From assembly GCF_001654865.1 (NCBI RefSeq), contig NZ_LXEO01000011.1, positions 54,762 through 118,761 of the forward strand: a stretch of 64,000 bases of DNA, written 5' to 3'. Positions 12,196-21,254 of this stretch are shown here, one piece after another. A program made the translations under genes and the position numbers. A model generated the notes under the pieces. It was not told where the DNA came from. It saw only the letters and a list, made by a program, of their open reading frames with translations, and made no database searches. Position 1 is the stretch's first letter, and every line of letters starts with the position of its first letter. The stretch is from Buttiauxella noackiae ATCC 51607. Its GTDB lineage: Bacteria; Pseudomonadota; Gammaproteobacteria; Enterobacterales; Enterobacteriaceae.

Positions 12196-14583
12196 ATGAA
12201 ATTCAGTGAACTCTGGTTACGCGAATGGGTAAATCCAGCCAACAGTAGTGAAGAGCTTTCCGGTCAAATTACTATGGCTGGTCTTGAAGTTGATGGTGTT
12301 GATGCCGTTGCGGGCGAATTCAACGGTGTGGTTGTGGGTGAAGTGGTTGAGTGTGGCCAACATCCAAATGCTGACAAACTGCGTGTAACAAAAGTTAATG
12401 TCGGTGGTGACCGTCTGTTAGACATCGTTTGTGGTGCACCAAATTGCCGTCAGGGCCTGAAAGTTGCTGTGGCAACCGTTGGTGCTGTGTTGCCAGGTGA
12501 TTTCAAAATTAAAGCAGCAAAGCTGCGCGGTGAGCCATCTGAAGGCATGCTCTGCTCATTCTCCGAGTTGGGCATTTCCGATGACCATAACGGTATTATT
12601 GAGCTGCCGCTGGATGCCCCGATTGGTACTGACATCCGTGAATACCTGAAGCTTGACGACCACACTATCGAAATCAGCGTAACGCCAAACCGTGCCGATT
12701 GCCTCGGTATCATTGGTGTTGCCCGTGATGTCGCGGTTGTGAACCAACTTTCGTTAAACGTGCCAGAAATAGCTACTGTAGCGGCGACTATTACCGACAC
12801 GCTGCCAATTCGTGTCGATGCGCCTGAAGCATGTCCACGTTACCTGGGCCGTGTAGTTAAAGGTATCAACGTCAAAGCACCAACGCCGCTGTGGATGAAA
12901 GAAAAACTGCGTCGTTGCGGTATTCGTTCTATTGATGCAGTGGTTGACGTGACTAACTACGTGCTGTTGGAACTCGGCCAGCCGATGCATGCGTTCGATA
13001 AAGACCGCATTGAAGGTGGCATCGTTGTGCGTATGGCAGAAGAGGGCGAAACCCTGACGCTGCTTGATGGTAACGAAGCGAAGTTGAATGCCGATACTCT
13101 GGTCATTGCTGACCACAACAAAGCACTGGCAATGGGCGGCATCTTTGGTGGCGAACATTCTGGTGTCAATGATGAAACCCAGAACGTACTGCTTGAGTGT
13201 GCATTCTTCAGCCCGCTGTCTATTACTGGCCGCGCGCGTCGCCATGGCTTGCATACCGATGCTTCTCATCGTTATGAACGCGGTGTGGATTCAGCGTTGC
13301 AGTACAAAGCAATGGAACGTGCGACCCGTCTGTTGATCGATATCTGCGGCGGCGAAGCTGGCCCGGTTATTGATGTTACTAATGAAGCACATCTGCCAAA
13401 AGCTGCCACAATTACCCTGCGTCGCAGTAAGCTCGATCGTCTGATTGGCCACCATATTGCAGATGTACAGGTTGGCGATATTCTGCGCCGTCTGGGCTGT
13501 GAAGTGACTGAAGGTGATAACCAGTGGACTGCGGTGGCTCCTAGCTGGCGCTTTGATATGCAGATTGAAGAAGATCTGGTTGAAGAAGTGGCGCGCGTTT
13601 ATGGCTACAACAGTATCCCTAACGAGCCTGTACAAGCGGGTCTTATCATGGGTACTCACCGTGAAGCTGACCTTTCGCTCAAGCGTGTGAAAACCATGCT
13701 GGTCGATAAAGGCTACCAGGAAGTGATCACCTACAGCTTTGTTGATCCTAAAGTTCAACAGCTGCTGCACCCGGGTGAAGAAAATCTGATTCTGCCAAGC
13801 CCAATTTCCAGCGAAATGTCAGCAATGCGTTTGTCCCTGCTGACCGGCCTGCTCAATACTGTGGTTTATAACCAAAACCGCCAGCAGGCGCGTGTGCGCA
13901 TCTTTGAGTCCGGTTTACGCTTTGTTCCTGATACGCAGGCAGACCTGGGTATTCGTCAGGATCTTATGCTGGCTGGTGCGATCTGTGGTAACCGTTATGA
14001 AGAGCATTGGGATCTGGCGCGTAACACCGTCGACTTCTATGATTTGAAGGGCGATCTGGAAGCGGTTCTGGATCTGACGGGTAAACTTTCAGACATCGAA
14101 TTTAAAGCAGCAAGTAACCCAGCCTTGCATCCGGGACAAAGTGCTGCCATTTATTTAGGTGGGGAATACGTTGGTTTCATTGGTGTTGTCCACCCGGAAC
14201 TGGAACGTAAGCTTTCGCTCAATGGTCGTACACTGGTGTTCGAAGTGCTGTGGAACAAGCTTGCAGACCGCGCTGTGCCTGAGTCTAAAGAGATTTCTCG
14301 TTTCCCTGCGAACCGTCGTGACATTGCTGTTGTGGTTGCAGAAAACGTTCCCGCAGCAGATATTTTGGCAGAGTGTAAGAAAGTTGGCGCAAATCAGGTA
14401 GTTGGCGTAAACTTGTTTGATGTGTACCGTGGTAAAGGTGTAGCCGAAGGTTATAAGAGCCTTGCCATAAGCCTTATCCTGCAGGATACGGGCCGTACAC
14501 TCGAAGAAGAGGAGATGGCCGCTACCGTTGCAAAATGTGTAGAGGCATTAAAAGAGCGATTCCAGGCATCATTGAGGGATTGA
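12196..14583 (+). CDS. pheT: Phenylalanine-tRNA ligase beta subunit
   Basis: A 795-residue subunit, the same length as in E. coli. From the N-terminus it shows an EMAP/tRNA-binding domain (residues 39-148), the B3/B4 editing domain, B5 domains, a catalytic-like domain and a C-terminal anticodon-recognition (FDX-ACB) domain ending [12 protein letters not shown]. The editing module removes mischarged tyrosine. Its stop is 4 bases from the ihfA start. Confidence 0.98.
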   Translation: MKFSELWLREWVNPANSSEELSGQITMAGLEVDGVDAVAGEFNGVVVGEVVECGQHPNADKLRVTKVNVGGDRLLDIVCGAPNCRQGLKVAVATVGAVLPGDFKIKAAKLRGEPSEGMLCSFSELGISDDHNGIIELPLDAPIGTDIREYLKLDDHTIEISVTPNRADCLGIIGVARDVAVVNQLSLNVPEIATVAATITDTLPIRVDAPEACPRYLGRVVKGINVKAPTPLWMKEKLRRCGIRSIDAVVDVTNYVLLELGQPMHAFDKDRIEGGIVVRMAEEGETLTLLDGNEAKLNADTLVIADHNKALAMGGIFGGEHSGVNDETQNVLLECAFFSPLSITGRARRHGLHTDASHRYERGVDSALQYKAMERATRLLIDICGGEAGPVIDVTNEAHLPKAATITLRRSKLDRLIGHHIADVQVGDILRRLGCEVTEGDNQWTAVAPSWRFDMQIEEDLVEEVARVYGYNSIPNEPVQAGLIMGTHREADLSLKRVKTMLVDKGYQEVITYSFVDPKVQQLLHPGEENLILPSPISSEMSAMRLSLLTGLLNTVVYNQNRQQARVRIFESGLRFVPDTQADLGIRQDLMLAGAICGNRYEEHWDLARNTVDFYDLKGDLEAVLDLTGKLSDIEFKAASNPALHPGQSAAIYLGGEYVGFIGVVHPELERKLSLNGRTLVFEVLWNKLADRAVPESKEISRFPANRRDIAVVVAENVPAADILAECKKVGANQVVGVNLFDVYRGKGVAEGYKSLAISLILQDTGRTLEEEEMAATVAKCVEALKERFQASLRD

Positions 14584-14587
14584 ACGT

Positions 14588-14887
14588 ATGGCGCTTACAA
14601 AAGCTGAAATGTCAGAATATCTGTTTGATAAGCTAGGGCTTAGCAAACGTGATGCTAAAGAGTTGGTAGAGCTGTTTTTCGAAGAGGTTCGTCGCGCTCT
14701 GGAAAATGGCGAGCAGGTTAAGCTATCAGGCTTTGGTAATTTTGACTTACGCGATAAAAACCAACGTCCCGGGCGTAACCCGAAGACTGGTGAAGATATT
14801 CCTATCACGGCACGCCGTGTAGTGACCTTCAGACCTGGTCAGAAGTTGAAGAGTAGGGTTGAAAACGCGTCGCCGAAAGACGAGTAA
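14588..14887 (+). CDS. ihfA: Integration host factor alpha subunit
   Basis: A 99-residue HU/IHF-family protein with the DNA-bending arm motif [12 protein letters not shown] (about residues 59-70) and conserved LSGFGNF. It pairs with IhfB to bend DNA at specific sites. It is cotranscribed with pheST, as in E. coli, and followed by a terminator. Confidence 0.98.
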   Translation: MALTKAEMSEYLFDKLGLSKRDAKELVELFFEEVRRALENGEQVKLSGFGNFDLRDKNQRPGRNPKTGEDIPITARRVVTFRPGQKLKSRVENASPKDE

Positions 14888-14900
14888 CCTGAATTAACCA

Positions 14901-14930
14901 AAAAGGCCGCTTTAGCGGCCTTTTTCTTTG
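14901..14930 (+). terminator. Terminator after ihfA
   Basis: A perfect 10-bp stem AAAAGGCCGC/GCGGCCTTTT with loop TTTA and a T run. It also separates ihfA from the convergent yoaG-like gene. Confidence 0.92.
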
Positions 14931-14950
14931 CTTTGACCCGTCCTGAATCA

Positions 14951-15313
14951 CTACCAACCGCATACGTTATGATCATCATCTTCATCATAACCGCGCACGA
15001 TATTAATCAGTTCTTTTACCATTTCGGCGGCCGTAGCCGGAGCTGCCATTTCATCAAGCGTGCTGAAATCTTTGTCTACAGACACCCCGTTATTATTGTT
15101 GGTCACGGAAAGCGCATAACCTTTATCGCACAGGGCACAATCCTCGGACAGTGCTAAGCAGTCTACCAACGTCGTGACAGCCTCATTTGCGAAGACTGGA
15201 ACATAGAGAGCCATAGGCTTCAAATACACTTTCTCAGCGACTGCCCCAGTTCTGCGATTCATTATCGCCAGCGTATACCCCTTATTTTCTTCTCCGTTAT
15301 CCATCATTATCAC
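14951..15313 (-). CDS. yoaG: YoaG-like protein with two tandem DUF1869 domains
   Basis: A 120-residue protein whose C-terminal half (GYALSVTNNNNGVSVDKDFSTL... to RGYDEDDDHNVCGW) matches E. coli YoaG, which is only 60 residues long. The N-terminal half (GYTLAIMNRRTGAVAEKVYLKP...ANEAVTTLVDCLALSEDC) follows the same pattern of hydrophobic residues and reads as a diverged second copy. E. coli YoaG is a homodimer, so this could be a fused dimer. It is the last gene of a three-gene minus-strand unit, 1 base after the upstream yeaR copy. In E. coli yeaR-yoaG is induced by nitrate and nitrite. The function is unknown. A start a few codons downstream (MDNGEE) is possible. Confidence 0.8.
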   Translation of the reverse strand: MIMMDNGEENKGYTLAIMNRRTGAVAEKVYLKPMALYVPVFANEAVTTLVDCLALSEDCALCDKGYALSVTNNNNGVSVDKDFSTLDEMAAPATAAEMVKELINIVRGYDEDDDHNVCGW

Positions 15314-15314
15314 T

Positions 15315-15647
15315 TTATTCTTCTATTAAAATTTGTGTGTCAACGTAGAAATCAACGCTGAATAAGACATCATCTGTTAACGCTTCGATGAAGTGCCATT
15401 TCTCCGGCGGGAATACGGCAAATTGGCCTTCCTCGATGGTTAAAGTTTCCAGCACTTCGGGGCTAAACTCGTCAGAAAAATTGTAATAGCGAATAATTCC
15501 TTCCATCACTGATAAACGCGGATAGACCCCCTGACGCGTACCCGCGTCAAGATGTCGACGCCAAATACCCGGAGGTGCAGTTTCACGGTTCCAGAAAGGC
15601 GTACTACGAGTGTGAACGTAATGTGATGGGATCTCGATTCGCTTCAT
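15315..15647 (-). CDS. yeaR: YeaR-like DUF1971 protein (copy closest to E. coli YeaR)
   Basis: A 110-residue single-domain cupin-like protein of the YeaR/TehB-N (DUF1971) family. Signature segments are HTRSTPFWNRETAP, GVYPRLSVMEGIIRY and FAVFPPEKWHFIEALTDDVLFSVDFYV. These match E. coli YeaR more closely than the neighbouring copy does. It lies 3 bases after the first copy and 1 base before the yoaG-like gene, so all three are cotranscribed. E. coli yeaR is induced by nitrate/nitrite through NarL/NarP and repressed by NsrR; the biochemical role is unknown. Confidence 0.85.
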   Translation of the reverse strand: MKRIEIPSHYVHTRSTPFWNRETAPPGIWRRHLDAGTRQGVYPRLSVMEGIIRYYNFSDEFSPEVLETLTIEEGQFAVFPPEKWHFIEALTDDVLFSVDFYVDTQILIEE

Positions 15648-15650
15648 TTA

Positions 15651-16007
15651 TTAATCCTTGTGAGTATTCACTACCTGACCAAAACCTTTCCCGCTCAGTT
15701 GCACTTCCGGCTCAGCAAAAAAATCGATATTGAAATAGGTATCGTCGGTCAACAGCTCAATACGATGCCATTTCTGCGGGGGGCTGATGCCAAAGCAACC
15801 CGCCTCTATAACCAGTTCCAGATCTGGTGTTGTCGCTTCCGCATCGGCGAAACCAAAGTATTTGACGGCGCCTCGCATGACGGAAAGACGACCATAGACG
15901 CCGGCTTTAGTGTTGTGATGACTTAAAAGTGCAGCAGGGACATTCGATTTATCAAAGAATTGTGTGGCACGAGTGTGGACGTAATTGGCAGGAATAGTGA
16001 GTTTCAT
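15651..16007 (-). CDS. YeaR-like DUF1971 protein, second paralogue
   Basis: A 118-residue DUF1971 protein with HTRATQFFDKSNVPAAL, GVYGRLSVMRGAVKYFGFAD and GISPPQKWHRIELLTDDTYFNIDFF. It is a paralogue of the adjacent gene (about half identical by eye) and heads the operon. GAGGGA lies at a suitable distance before the ATG. E. coli has only one yeaR; the tandem copy is an expansion here. Function is unknown; nitrosative-stress or nitrate-linked expression is inferred from the E. coli operon. Confidence 0.82.
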   Translation of the reverse strand: MKLTIPANYVHTRATQFFDKSNVPAALLSHHNTKAGVYGRLSVMRGAVKYFGFADAEATTPDLELVIEAGCFGISPPQKWHRIELLTDDTYFNIDFFAEPEVQLSGKGFGQVVNTHKD

Positions 16008-16330
16008 TGTTTTATCCCTCGTTTGGGGTCAGTACGACCCGATATGAGATTTAATGGCAAACCATCGCCGTGCGATTATGCGATTATTTGATAATAGCAA
16101 AAAATATTTTAAAGATAGTGTACCTGTAAAAGGCGCCGTTACGATTCGCCAGGTGCTCTATCCCTATAAAAATCCCTTACGTAACCACTTAGTGGTATCA
16201 AAAAAGAGGGCGGGTAATCAGCCTATAAAATCCGCATCTGGCAGCTTTCTTCTTTTCTTCTTGTTCTGCGCGGAAAATCCCTCGTAAAATCAAATTTATG
16301 AATGGCTACTAATCGGACCTTATTACCCAG
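16008..16330. other. Divergent spacer between yeaR-like operon and btuC
   Basis: 323 bases that should contain both promoters. I found no convincing NarL heptamer pair or NsrR palindrome for the yeaR side, and no hairpin terminator. A 77-codon plus-strand frame (16054-16287) has no family features and is regarded as non-coding. Confidence 0.5.
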
Positions 16331-17311
16331 ATGCTCACTTTTGTCGCTCAACAACGCCGCCACGAACGCCGTTGGCTACTTGCATTGTTTGCCACAATGT
16401 TGGGGATGGTGGTGCTGAGTTTAAGCGCCGGCGACCAGTGGTTTGCTCCGCAACACTGGATGCGTGAGGATGCTCAACTGTTCATCTGGCAGATCCGCAT
16501 GCCCCGTACCTTAGCAGTGCTATTGGTTGGCGCGGCATTGGCGATCTCAGGCACCATTATGCAGGCCCTTTTCGAAAACCCGCTGGCCGAGCCGGGCCTG
16601 CTTGGTGTATCCAATGGTGCCGGTGTTGCGCTGGTCGCTGCGGTATTACTTGGGCAAGGGATGCTGCCGGACTGGATACTGGGAATTTGTGCGATCGCCG
16701 GTGCGCTGATTATCACATTTATCCTGTTACGTTTTTCGCGGCGGCATCTTTCAAATAGTCGATTGTTGCTTGCGGGTGTGGCTCTGGGGATTATCTGTAG
16801 TGCGCTGATGACCTGGGCTATCTATTTCAGTTCAAGCCTCGACTTACGCCAGTTAATGTATTGGATGATGGGTGGTTTTGGAGGTGTAGACTGGCGGCAA
16901 TGGTGGTTGATGATAACTCTGCTGCCTGTGATGTTGTGGTTATGCCGCAACTATGCCCCCCTGAACTTAATGGCGTTGGGTGAAATGTCAGCTCGTCAGC
17001 TTGGCCTGCCTGTCTGGTTGTGGCGCAATATTATGGTCATTGCAACTGGCTGGTTGGTCGGTGTGAGTGTGGCTCTTGCCGGTGCTATTGGTTTTATCGG
17101 CCTGGTCATCCCACATATGCTGCGTCTGAAGGGGCTAACGGATCACCGTATCTTATTGCCTGCCAGTGCGCTGGCAGGTGCAACAGTGTTGCTTGGGGCT
17201 GATGTCATTGCACGTCTGGCACTTGTTTCGGCTGAATTACCTATAGGTGTTGTGACAGCAACCCTGGGCGCTCCGCTATTTATATGGCTACTATTAAAAG
17301 CTGGGAAATAA
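16331..17311 (+). CDS. btuC: Vitamin B12 ABC transporter permease BtuC
   Basis: A 326-residue FecCD-family permease, the same length as E. coli BtuC, with ten predicted membrane helices. Conserved blocks are [65 protein letters not shown] and the ATPase-contacting [13 protein letters not shown] loop. With BtuD and the periplasmic BtuF (not in this window) it imports cobalamin through the inner membrane. This is relevant here because the nearby ethanolamine lyase needs adenosylcobalamin. Confidence 0.97.
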   Translation: MLTFVAQQRRHERRWLLALFATMLGMVVLSLSAGDQWFAPQHWMREDAQLFIWQIRMPRTLAVLLVGAALAISGTIMQALFENPLAEPGLLGVSNGAGVALVAAVLLGQGMLPDWILGICAIAGALIITFILLRFSRRHLSNSRLLLAGVALGIICSALMTWAIYFSSSLDLRQLMYWMMGGFGGVDWRQWWLMITLLPVMLWLCRNYAPLNLMALGEMSARQLGLPVWLWRNIMVIATGWLVGVSVALAGAIGFIGLVIPHMLRLKGLTDHRILLPASALAGATVLLGADVIARLALVSAELPIGVVTATLGAPLFIWLLLKAGK

Positions 17312-17342
17312 CCATCGTTTGATTTCAATTTAAGGGGACACA

Positions 17343-17891
17343 ATGCAAGACATTCTGAATACTGAAGTCACTACCATTGATGGTGAAGCGACAACGCTCG
17401 AAAACTGGAAAGGTAAAGTACTGCTGGTGGTGAACGTAGCCTCTAAATGCGGCCTGACGGTGCAATACGAACAATTAGAGAATCTGCAAAAAGAGCTGCA
17501 ACACGAAGGTTTCTCGGTTCTTGGTTTCCCATGCAACCAGTTCCTGGGCCAGGAGCCGGGTAGCGAAGAAGAGATCAAAACCTTTTGCAGCACTACTTAT
17601 GGTGTGACGTTCCCTATGTTTAGCAAAGTGGATGTCAATGGAGAGAATCGTCACCCGTTGTACCAAAAATTAGTGGCTGCCGCGCCAACTGCGGTTGCGC
17701 CTGATGGGAGTGGCTTTTTTGAACGCATGAGCAGCAAAGGTCGTGCACCCGCTCATGCTGGCGATATTCTGTGGAACTTCGAGAAATTCCTTATCGGGCG
17801 CGATGGCCAGGTTATTCAACGTTTCTCACCTGATATGACACCTGAAGACCCGGTTGTTATTGGTGCTATCAAGTCGGCACTGGCGAGATAA
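17343..17891 (+). CDS. btuE: Glutathione/thioredoxin peroxidase BtuE
   Basis: A 182-residue glutathione-peroxidase-fold enzyme with the peroxidatic Cys in NVASKCGLT (about residue 37), the Gln of [13 protein letters not shown] and the Trp of [14 protein letters not shown]. It reduces peroxides using thioredoxin or glutathione and is not needed for B12 transport despite its name. It sits between btuC and btuD; its stop overlaps the btuD start by one base. Confidence 0.96.
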   Translation: MQDILNTEVTTIDGEATTLENWKGKVLLVVNVASKCGLTVQYEQLENLQKELQHEGFSVLGFPCNQFLGQEPGSEEEIKTFCSTTYGVTFPMFSKVDVNGENRHPLYQKLVAAAPTAVAPDGSGFFERMSSKGRAPAHAGDILWNFEKFLIGRDGQVIQRFSPDMTPEDPVVIGAIKSALAR

Positions 17892-18637
17892 TGTCGTTGT
17901 TACAGCTTAACGATGTGGTTGTGGCGGAGCGGCTTGGGCCGATTTCCGCCATTGTACACACGGGTGAACTGGTGCATCTTGTCGGGCCAAACGGCGCGGG
18001 GAAAAGCACATTGTTAATGAGAGCTGCGGGGTTGAGTTTGGGAGGCGGGGAAATAACCTTTGCCGGCAGCAACCTGAACGAATGGCAACCCACGCATCTG
18101 GCTCGCCATCGTGCTTATCTTTCTCAGCAACAAATGCCACCATTTTCCATGCCTGTCTGGCACTACCTGCAAATGCATCAGCAAGTCACTCCTGGCGATA
18201 GCGTGATGCTCAAGCTCGTTGGCAGTTTGGGTCTGACAGACAAACTTACGCGCAGTGTTAACCAGCTTTCTGGCGGCGAGTGGCAGCGTGTTCGTCTGGC
18301 AGCCGTCGTGTTACAAATTCACCCTGAAATTAACCAGCATGGGCGCTTGCTCCTGCTGGATGAGCCAATGAACAGCCTGGATATTGCGCAGCAAACTGCG
18401 CTGGACAGAATTCTGATGGCGTTATGCGAAGCGGGCATTGCGGTGTTGATGAGCAGCCATGATTTGAACCACAGTTTGCGTCATGCCCATACTGTCTGGT
18501 TATTGCGTGCGGGTAAAATGATTGCACAAGGTAAGCGGGATGATGTGCTGTCTGTGCAACATTTAGCGACAGCCTATAACATGCACTTTCGTAGAATGCA
18601 GGTTGAAGGGCACAGCATGCTGATAGCTACACTTTAA
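17891..18637 (+). CDS. btuD: Vitamin B12 ABC transporter ATPase BtuD
   Basis: A 248-residue ABC ATPase with Walker [10 protein letters not shown] (about residues 33-41), a Q-loop SQQQMPPF, signature LSGGEWQRV, Walker [10 protein letters not shown] and H-loop SSHDLNH. It powers BtuC. Translation is coupled to btuE by a TAATG overlap. Confidence 0.97.
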   Translation: MSLLQLNDVVVAERLGPISAIVHTGELVHLVGPNGAGKSTLLMRAAGLSLGGGEITFAGSNLNEWQPTHLARHRAYLSQQQMPPFSMPVWHYLQMHQQVTPGDSVMLKLVGSLGLTDKLTRSVNQLSGGEWQRVRLAAVVLQIHPEINQHGRLLLLDEPMNSLDIAQQTALDRILMALCEAGIAVLMSSHDLNHSLRHAHTVWLLRAGKMIAQGKRDDVLSVQHLATAYNMHFRRMQVEGHSMLIATL

Positions 18638-18717
18638 TTGCTGGTAAAAACTTGCACCAAATCATAGGTAAGCGCTAAATTACTGGAAATTATAAACGGG
18701 TGAGGACTAGCCTGAAA

Positions 18718-19179
18718 ATGCGTGTATGGATTCTTGTAGTGGCATGTCTGGTGCTCGCTGGGTGTAGCCATCATGCGCCACCTCCAAATTCTCGTCTTTC
18801 AGACTCGATAACGGTGATTGCCAGGCTTAATGATCAACTCAGCGGCTGGCATGGCACTCCGTATCGCTATGGTGGCATGAGCCGTCGTGGAGTCGATTGT
18901 TCCGGTTTTGTGTCAATTACTTTCCGCGACCGGTTTGATCTGCAACTGCCACGCGAAACGCGCCAGCAGGCCAAAATTGGCACTGAAATTGATAAAGATG
19001 ATTTACTCCCGGGCGATCTGGTGTTCTTTAAGACGGGGTCCGGTGAAAGTGGCCTGCATGTTGGTATTTACGATACGGACAACCAATTCATTCATGCCTC
19101 GACCAGCCGCGGCGTGATGCGCTCGTCGCTCGATAATGTCTACTGGAGCAAGAAATTCTGGCAGGCCCGCCGTATCTAG
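18718..19179 (+). CDS. nlpC: Lipoprotein NlpC, NlpC/P60 family peptidase
   Basis: A 153-residue lipoprotein. The signal MRVWILVVACLVLAGC ends in lipobox LAGC with lipidation Cys at residue 16. The NlpC/P60 cysteine peptidase domain shows RRGVDCSGF (catalytic Cys), SGLHVGIYDT (His) and FIHAST (His). It probably cleaves peptidoglycan stem peptides. The start at 18718 matches E. coli NlpC; an in-frame GTG lies 18 bases upstream. Confidence 0.93.
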   Translation: MRVWILVVACLVLAGCSHHAPPPNSRLSDSITVIARLNDQLSGWHGTPYRYGGMSRRGVDCSGFVSITFRDRFDLQLPRETRQQAKIGTEIDKDDLLPGDLVFFKTGSGESGLHVGIYDTDNQFIHASTSRGVMRSSLDNVYWSKKFWQARRI

Positions 19180-19199
19180 CACCGTTATTTTCCTCGACC

Positions 19200-19219
19200 A
19201 GGGCCAGGCTATTGGCCCT
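19200..19219 (+). terminator. Putative hairpin after nlpC
   Basis: A 7-bp stem AGGGCCA/TGGCCCT with a 6-base loop, 21 bases after the nlpC stop. It lacks a T run, so termination efficiency is uncertain. Confidence 0.45.
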
Positions 19220-19317
19220 AAACGTGACTCCCTTCAGCAATTCCGTGGCTAACCCAGGTACGGTTCACAATATCAGGTAATATCTGGGAGCATTTCGCTC
19301 CTACTAAAGGATAGTTC

Positions 19318-20292
19318 ATGGTGACTCTCGAAGATGTTGCCGCCAGCGCAGGTGTATCCCGGGCGACCGTCTCGCGCGTGGTGAATGGCGACAATAAAGT
19401 TAAAGCACAGACCCGAATCAAAGTTGAAGCGGCGATCATTGAATTAGGCTACACGCCGAATCCTGCGGCTCGAGCTTTAGCATCCAGTCAGAGCAATACA
19501 TTAGGGCTTGTCACGACCTCTTATCGTGGCGGTTTCTTCGGGGCACTGATGGATACCATTCAGAGTGAAACTGAATTACACGGAAAACAGTTATTAGTGA
19601 CCCAAGGGCGTGATACTGCTGAGAAAGAGCTCAATGCAATTCAGCGGCTGTTTAATTTACGTTGTGATGGCCTGATATTACACGTCCGCGCCATCACCGA
19701 TGGCACTCTTGTGCAACTGGCTGAACAAGATCGCAAATTCATTATTCTTGACCGGGACGTTCCGGGGCTTGAATCACGCTGTGTGGTGTTTGATCATCGC
19801 GCGGCGAGTGCTCTTGCCACTCAGGTTTTTATTGATGCAGGCCATACTGCAATTGCTTGTTTGCATGGGCCGAGTGGACGATCTTCAAGCTTACTACGTC
19901 TTCAGGGTTTTATTGATGCAATGAATCAGGCGCAGCTGTTGCCGGTTGCGGTGCTGGGTGGCGAGTACGACATGCCGGGTGGCTATCAATTGGCATCTCA
20001 GTTACTGGAGAGTGCCCAACCGACGGCTATTTATTGTTGTAATGAGGAGTTGGCGGTAGGTGCAATGCTGGCAATCACTGAACGCGGGCTGCGAATTCCC
20101 CAGGATATCTCACTTGTTTGTTACGACAGTGGAGAAAGAGCCGCGTTTGTTCGACCTGCAATTACCAGTGTTCATTTTCCGATAAGTGAAATGGCGCGTT
20201 TTGCGATCCGTAAATTATTGGAAAATAATTATGAGAATGAATCTTTTTCTCCCAAGATAATCCACCGTGATTCTGTCCGTCATATTCGCTAA
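19318..20292 (+). CDS. LacI/GalR family transcriptional regulator
   Basis: A 324-residue repressor. The N-terminal helix-turn-helix and hinge (VTLEDVAASAGVSRATVSRVVNGD...LGYTPNPAARALAS, residues 2-56) precede a periplasmic-binding-protein-like ligand domain with LDRDVPG, AGHTAIACLHGPSGRSSSLLRLQGF and the C-terminal SVHFPISEMARFAIRKLL. It is of the GalR/GalS/AscG type and so probably senses a sugar. It has no E. coli counterpart at this place (between nlpC and ydiV) and no adjacent catabolic genes. The family 3 glycoside hydrolase and GPH transporter at 34-38 kb are possible targets, but this is conjecture. Confidence 0.85.
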   Translation: MVTLEDVAASAGVSRATVSRVVNGDNKVKAQTRIKVEAAIIELGYTPNPAARALASSQSNTLGLVTTSYRGGFFGALMDTIQSETELHGKQLLVTQGRDTAEKELNAIQRLFNLRCDGLILHVRAITDGTLVQLAEQDRKFIILDRDVPGLESRCVVFDHRAASALATQVFIDAGHTAIACLHGPSGRSSSLLRLQGFIDAMNQAQLLPVAVLGGEYDMPGGYQLASQLLESAQPTAIYCCNEELAVGAMLAITERGLRIPQDISLVCYDSGERAAFVRPAITSVHFPISEMARFAIRKLLENNYENESFSPKIIHRDSVRHIR

Positions 20293-20459
20293 AACTGGCG
20301 ATAGGAAGATAACCAGGATAATATAATTATATTCAAAAAGAATCTGATACACATATCAAGGATGACCTTGCGTTTAAATACAATCAAATCAATCCAGTTA
20401 ACGCTGGATGTTCATCGTGTCACGATGCCCTCCACCTCATGCGAAACACGGCTGGCCAT

Positions 20460-21176
20460 ATGATCCTCGTACTCGATACACAATATCGTTCGGATTTTTA
20501 TTTCCAGCCTGTTTACTTGCCGCAGGGTGAAGTTTTAGGTGTTGAATTATTAGTTAATTTTGTTGGAGTCGATGCGCCGGTGCGTATTCCAACAGAATTA
20601 GTTGCGCCGGTTATTAAATCAGAACAGCAAGTAATATTGTTTCATGAGCAAATAGAATTACTCGAAAACTATCAAGAATTCTTTAAGGCTCAGAACATGG
20701 TTGTCTGGGTGAATATAAGTGCGGTAATTGTTGATGAGGTTTTAGCCAATTCAGCGCTGGCTTCGCGCCTGGCGCAGCTTCCGTTCATTGAGTTTTCTAT
20801 CAATGAAAACTTCCCCGAGTTAAATCATGGCAATGAAAATACGCGTTTAGTAACAATGTGTAAGCATTATTCATTAGCGCTGGCTAATTTTGGTGCGGGA
20901 GTGGCGACGACTAAACCGATTTTTGATGGGCTATTTAAACGTGTATTTATGGATAAATTATTTATTCATAAACAAATTAAACAACGTTCTTTTGAACCCT
21001 TTATGCTAGCAATGCTTGCCCAACTGACTCCTTTTTGCGAGACACTGATTATAACGGGTATTGATGATGACGCAGCGCGCAAGAAAGTCCTCTCATTAAC
21101 TACCTTTGCCATGCAGGGGAATTATTGGCCAGCTATTGCACCTGAGGCATTAACCGACTGGTTTCATTCTAATTAA
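20460..21176 (+). CDS. ydiV: YdiV-like degenerate EAL protein, putative anti-FlhDC factor
   Basis: A 238-residue protein (E. coli YdiV has 237) with a degenerate EAL fold: GVELLVNFVG replaces the catalytic EAL motif and several metal ligands are absent. It should therefore not cleave cyclic-di-GMP. Conserved YdiV segments include FIEFSINENFPELNHG, LANFGAGVATTKPIFDGLFKRVFMDK and RSFEPFMLAMLAQ. In E. coli and Salmonella it binds FlhD and blocks flagellar gene activation under poor nutrition. It lies between nlpC and selO, as in E. coli. The start at 20460 matches the family length; an in-frame ATG lies 21 bases upstream. Confidence 0.87.
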   Translation: MILVLDTQYRSDFYFQPVYLPQGEVLGVELLVNFVGVDAPVRIPTELVAPVIKSEQQVILFHEQIELLENYQEFFKAQNMVVWVNISAVIVDEVLANSALASRLAQLPFIEFSINENFPELNHGNENTRLVTMCKHYSLALANFGAGVATTKPIFDGLFKRVFMDKLFIHKQIKQRSFEPFMLAMLAQLTPFCETLIITGIDDDAARKKVLSLTTFAMQGNYWPAIAPEALTDWFHSN

Positions 21177-21254
21177 CCCGCTCGAGTGAATACCCCTGCC
21201 AACGTGCTGTGTTTAAAACCTCAGACAAGCACTACACTATCGGCAGGAGGTAAC

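Noticed and set aside
16008..16140. NsrR or NarL sites for the yeaR-like operon
   Set aside because: I looked for them because the E. coli operon is nitrate/NO regulated, but found no match good enough to report.
16054..16287. 77-codon frame in the yeaR-btuC spacer
   Set aside because: No ribosome site, low-complexity C-terminus and it overlaps the expected promoters; considered non-coding.
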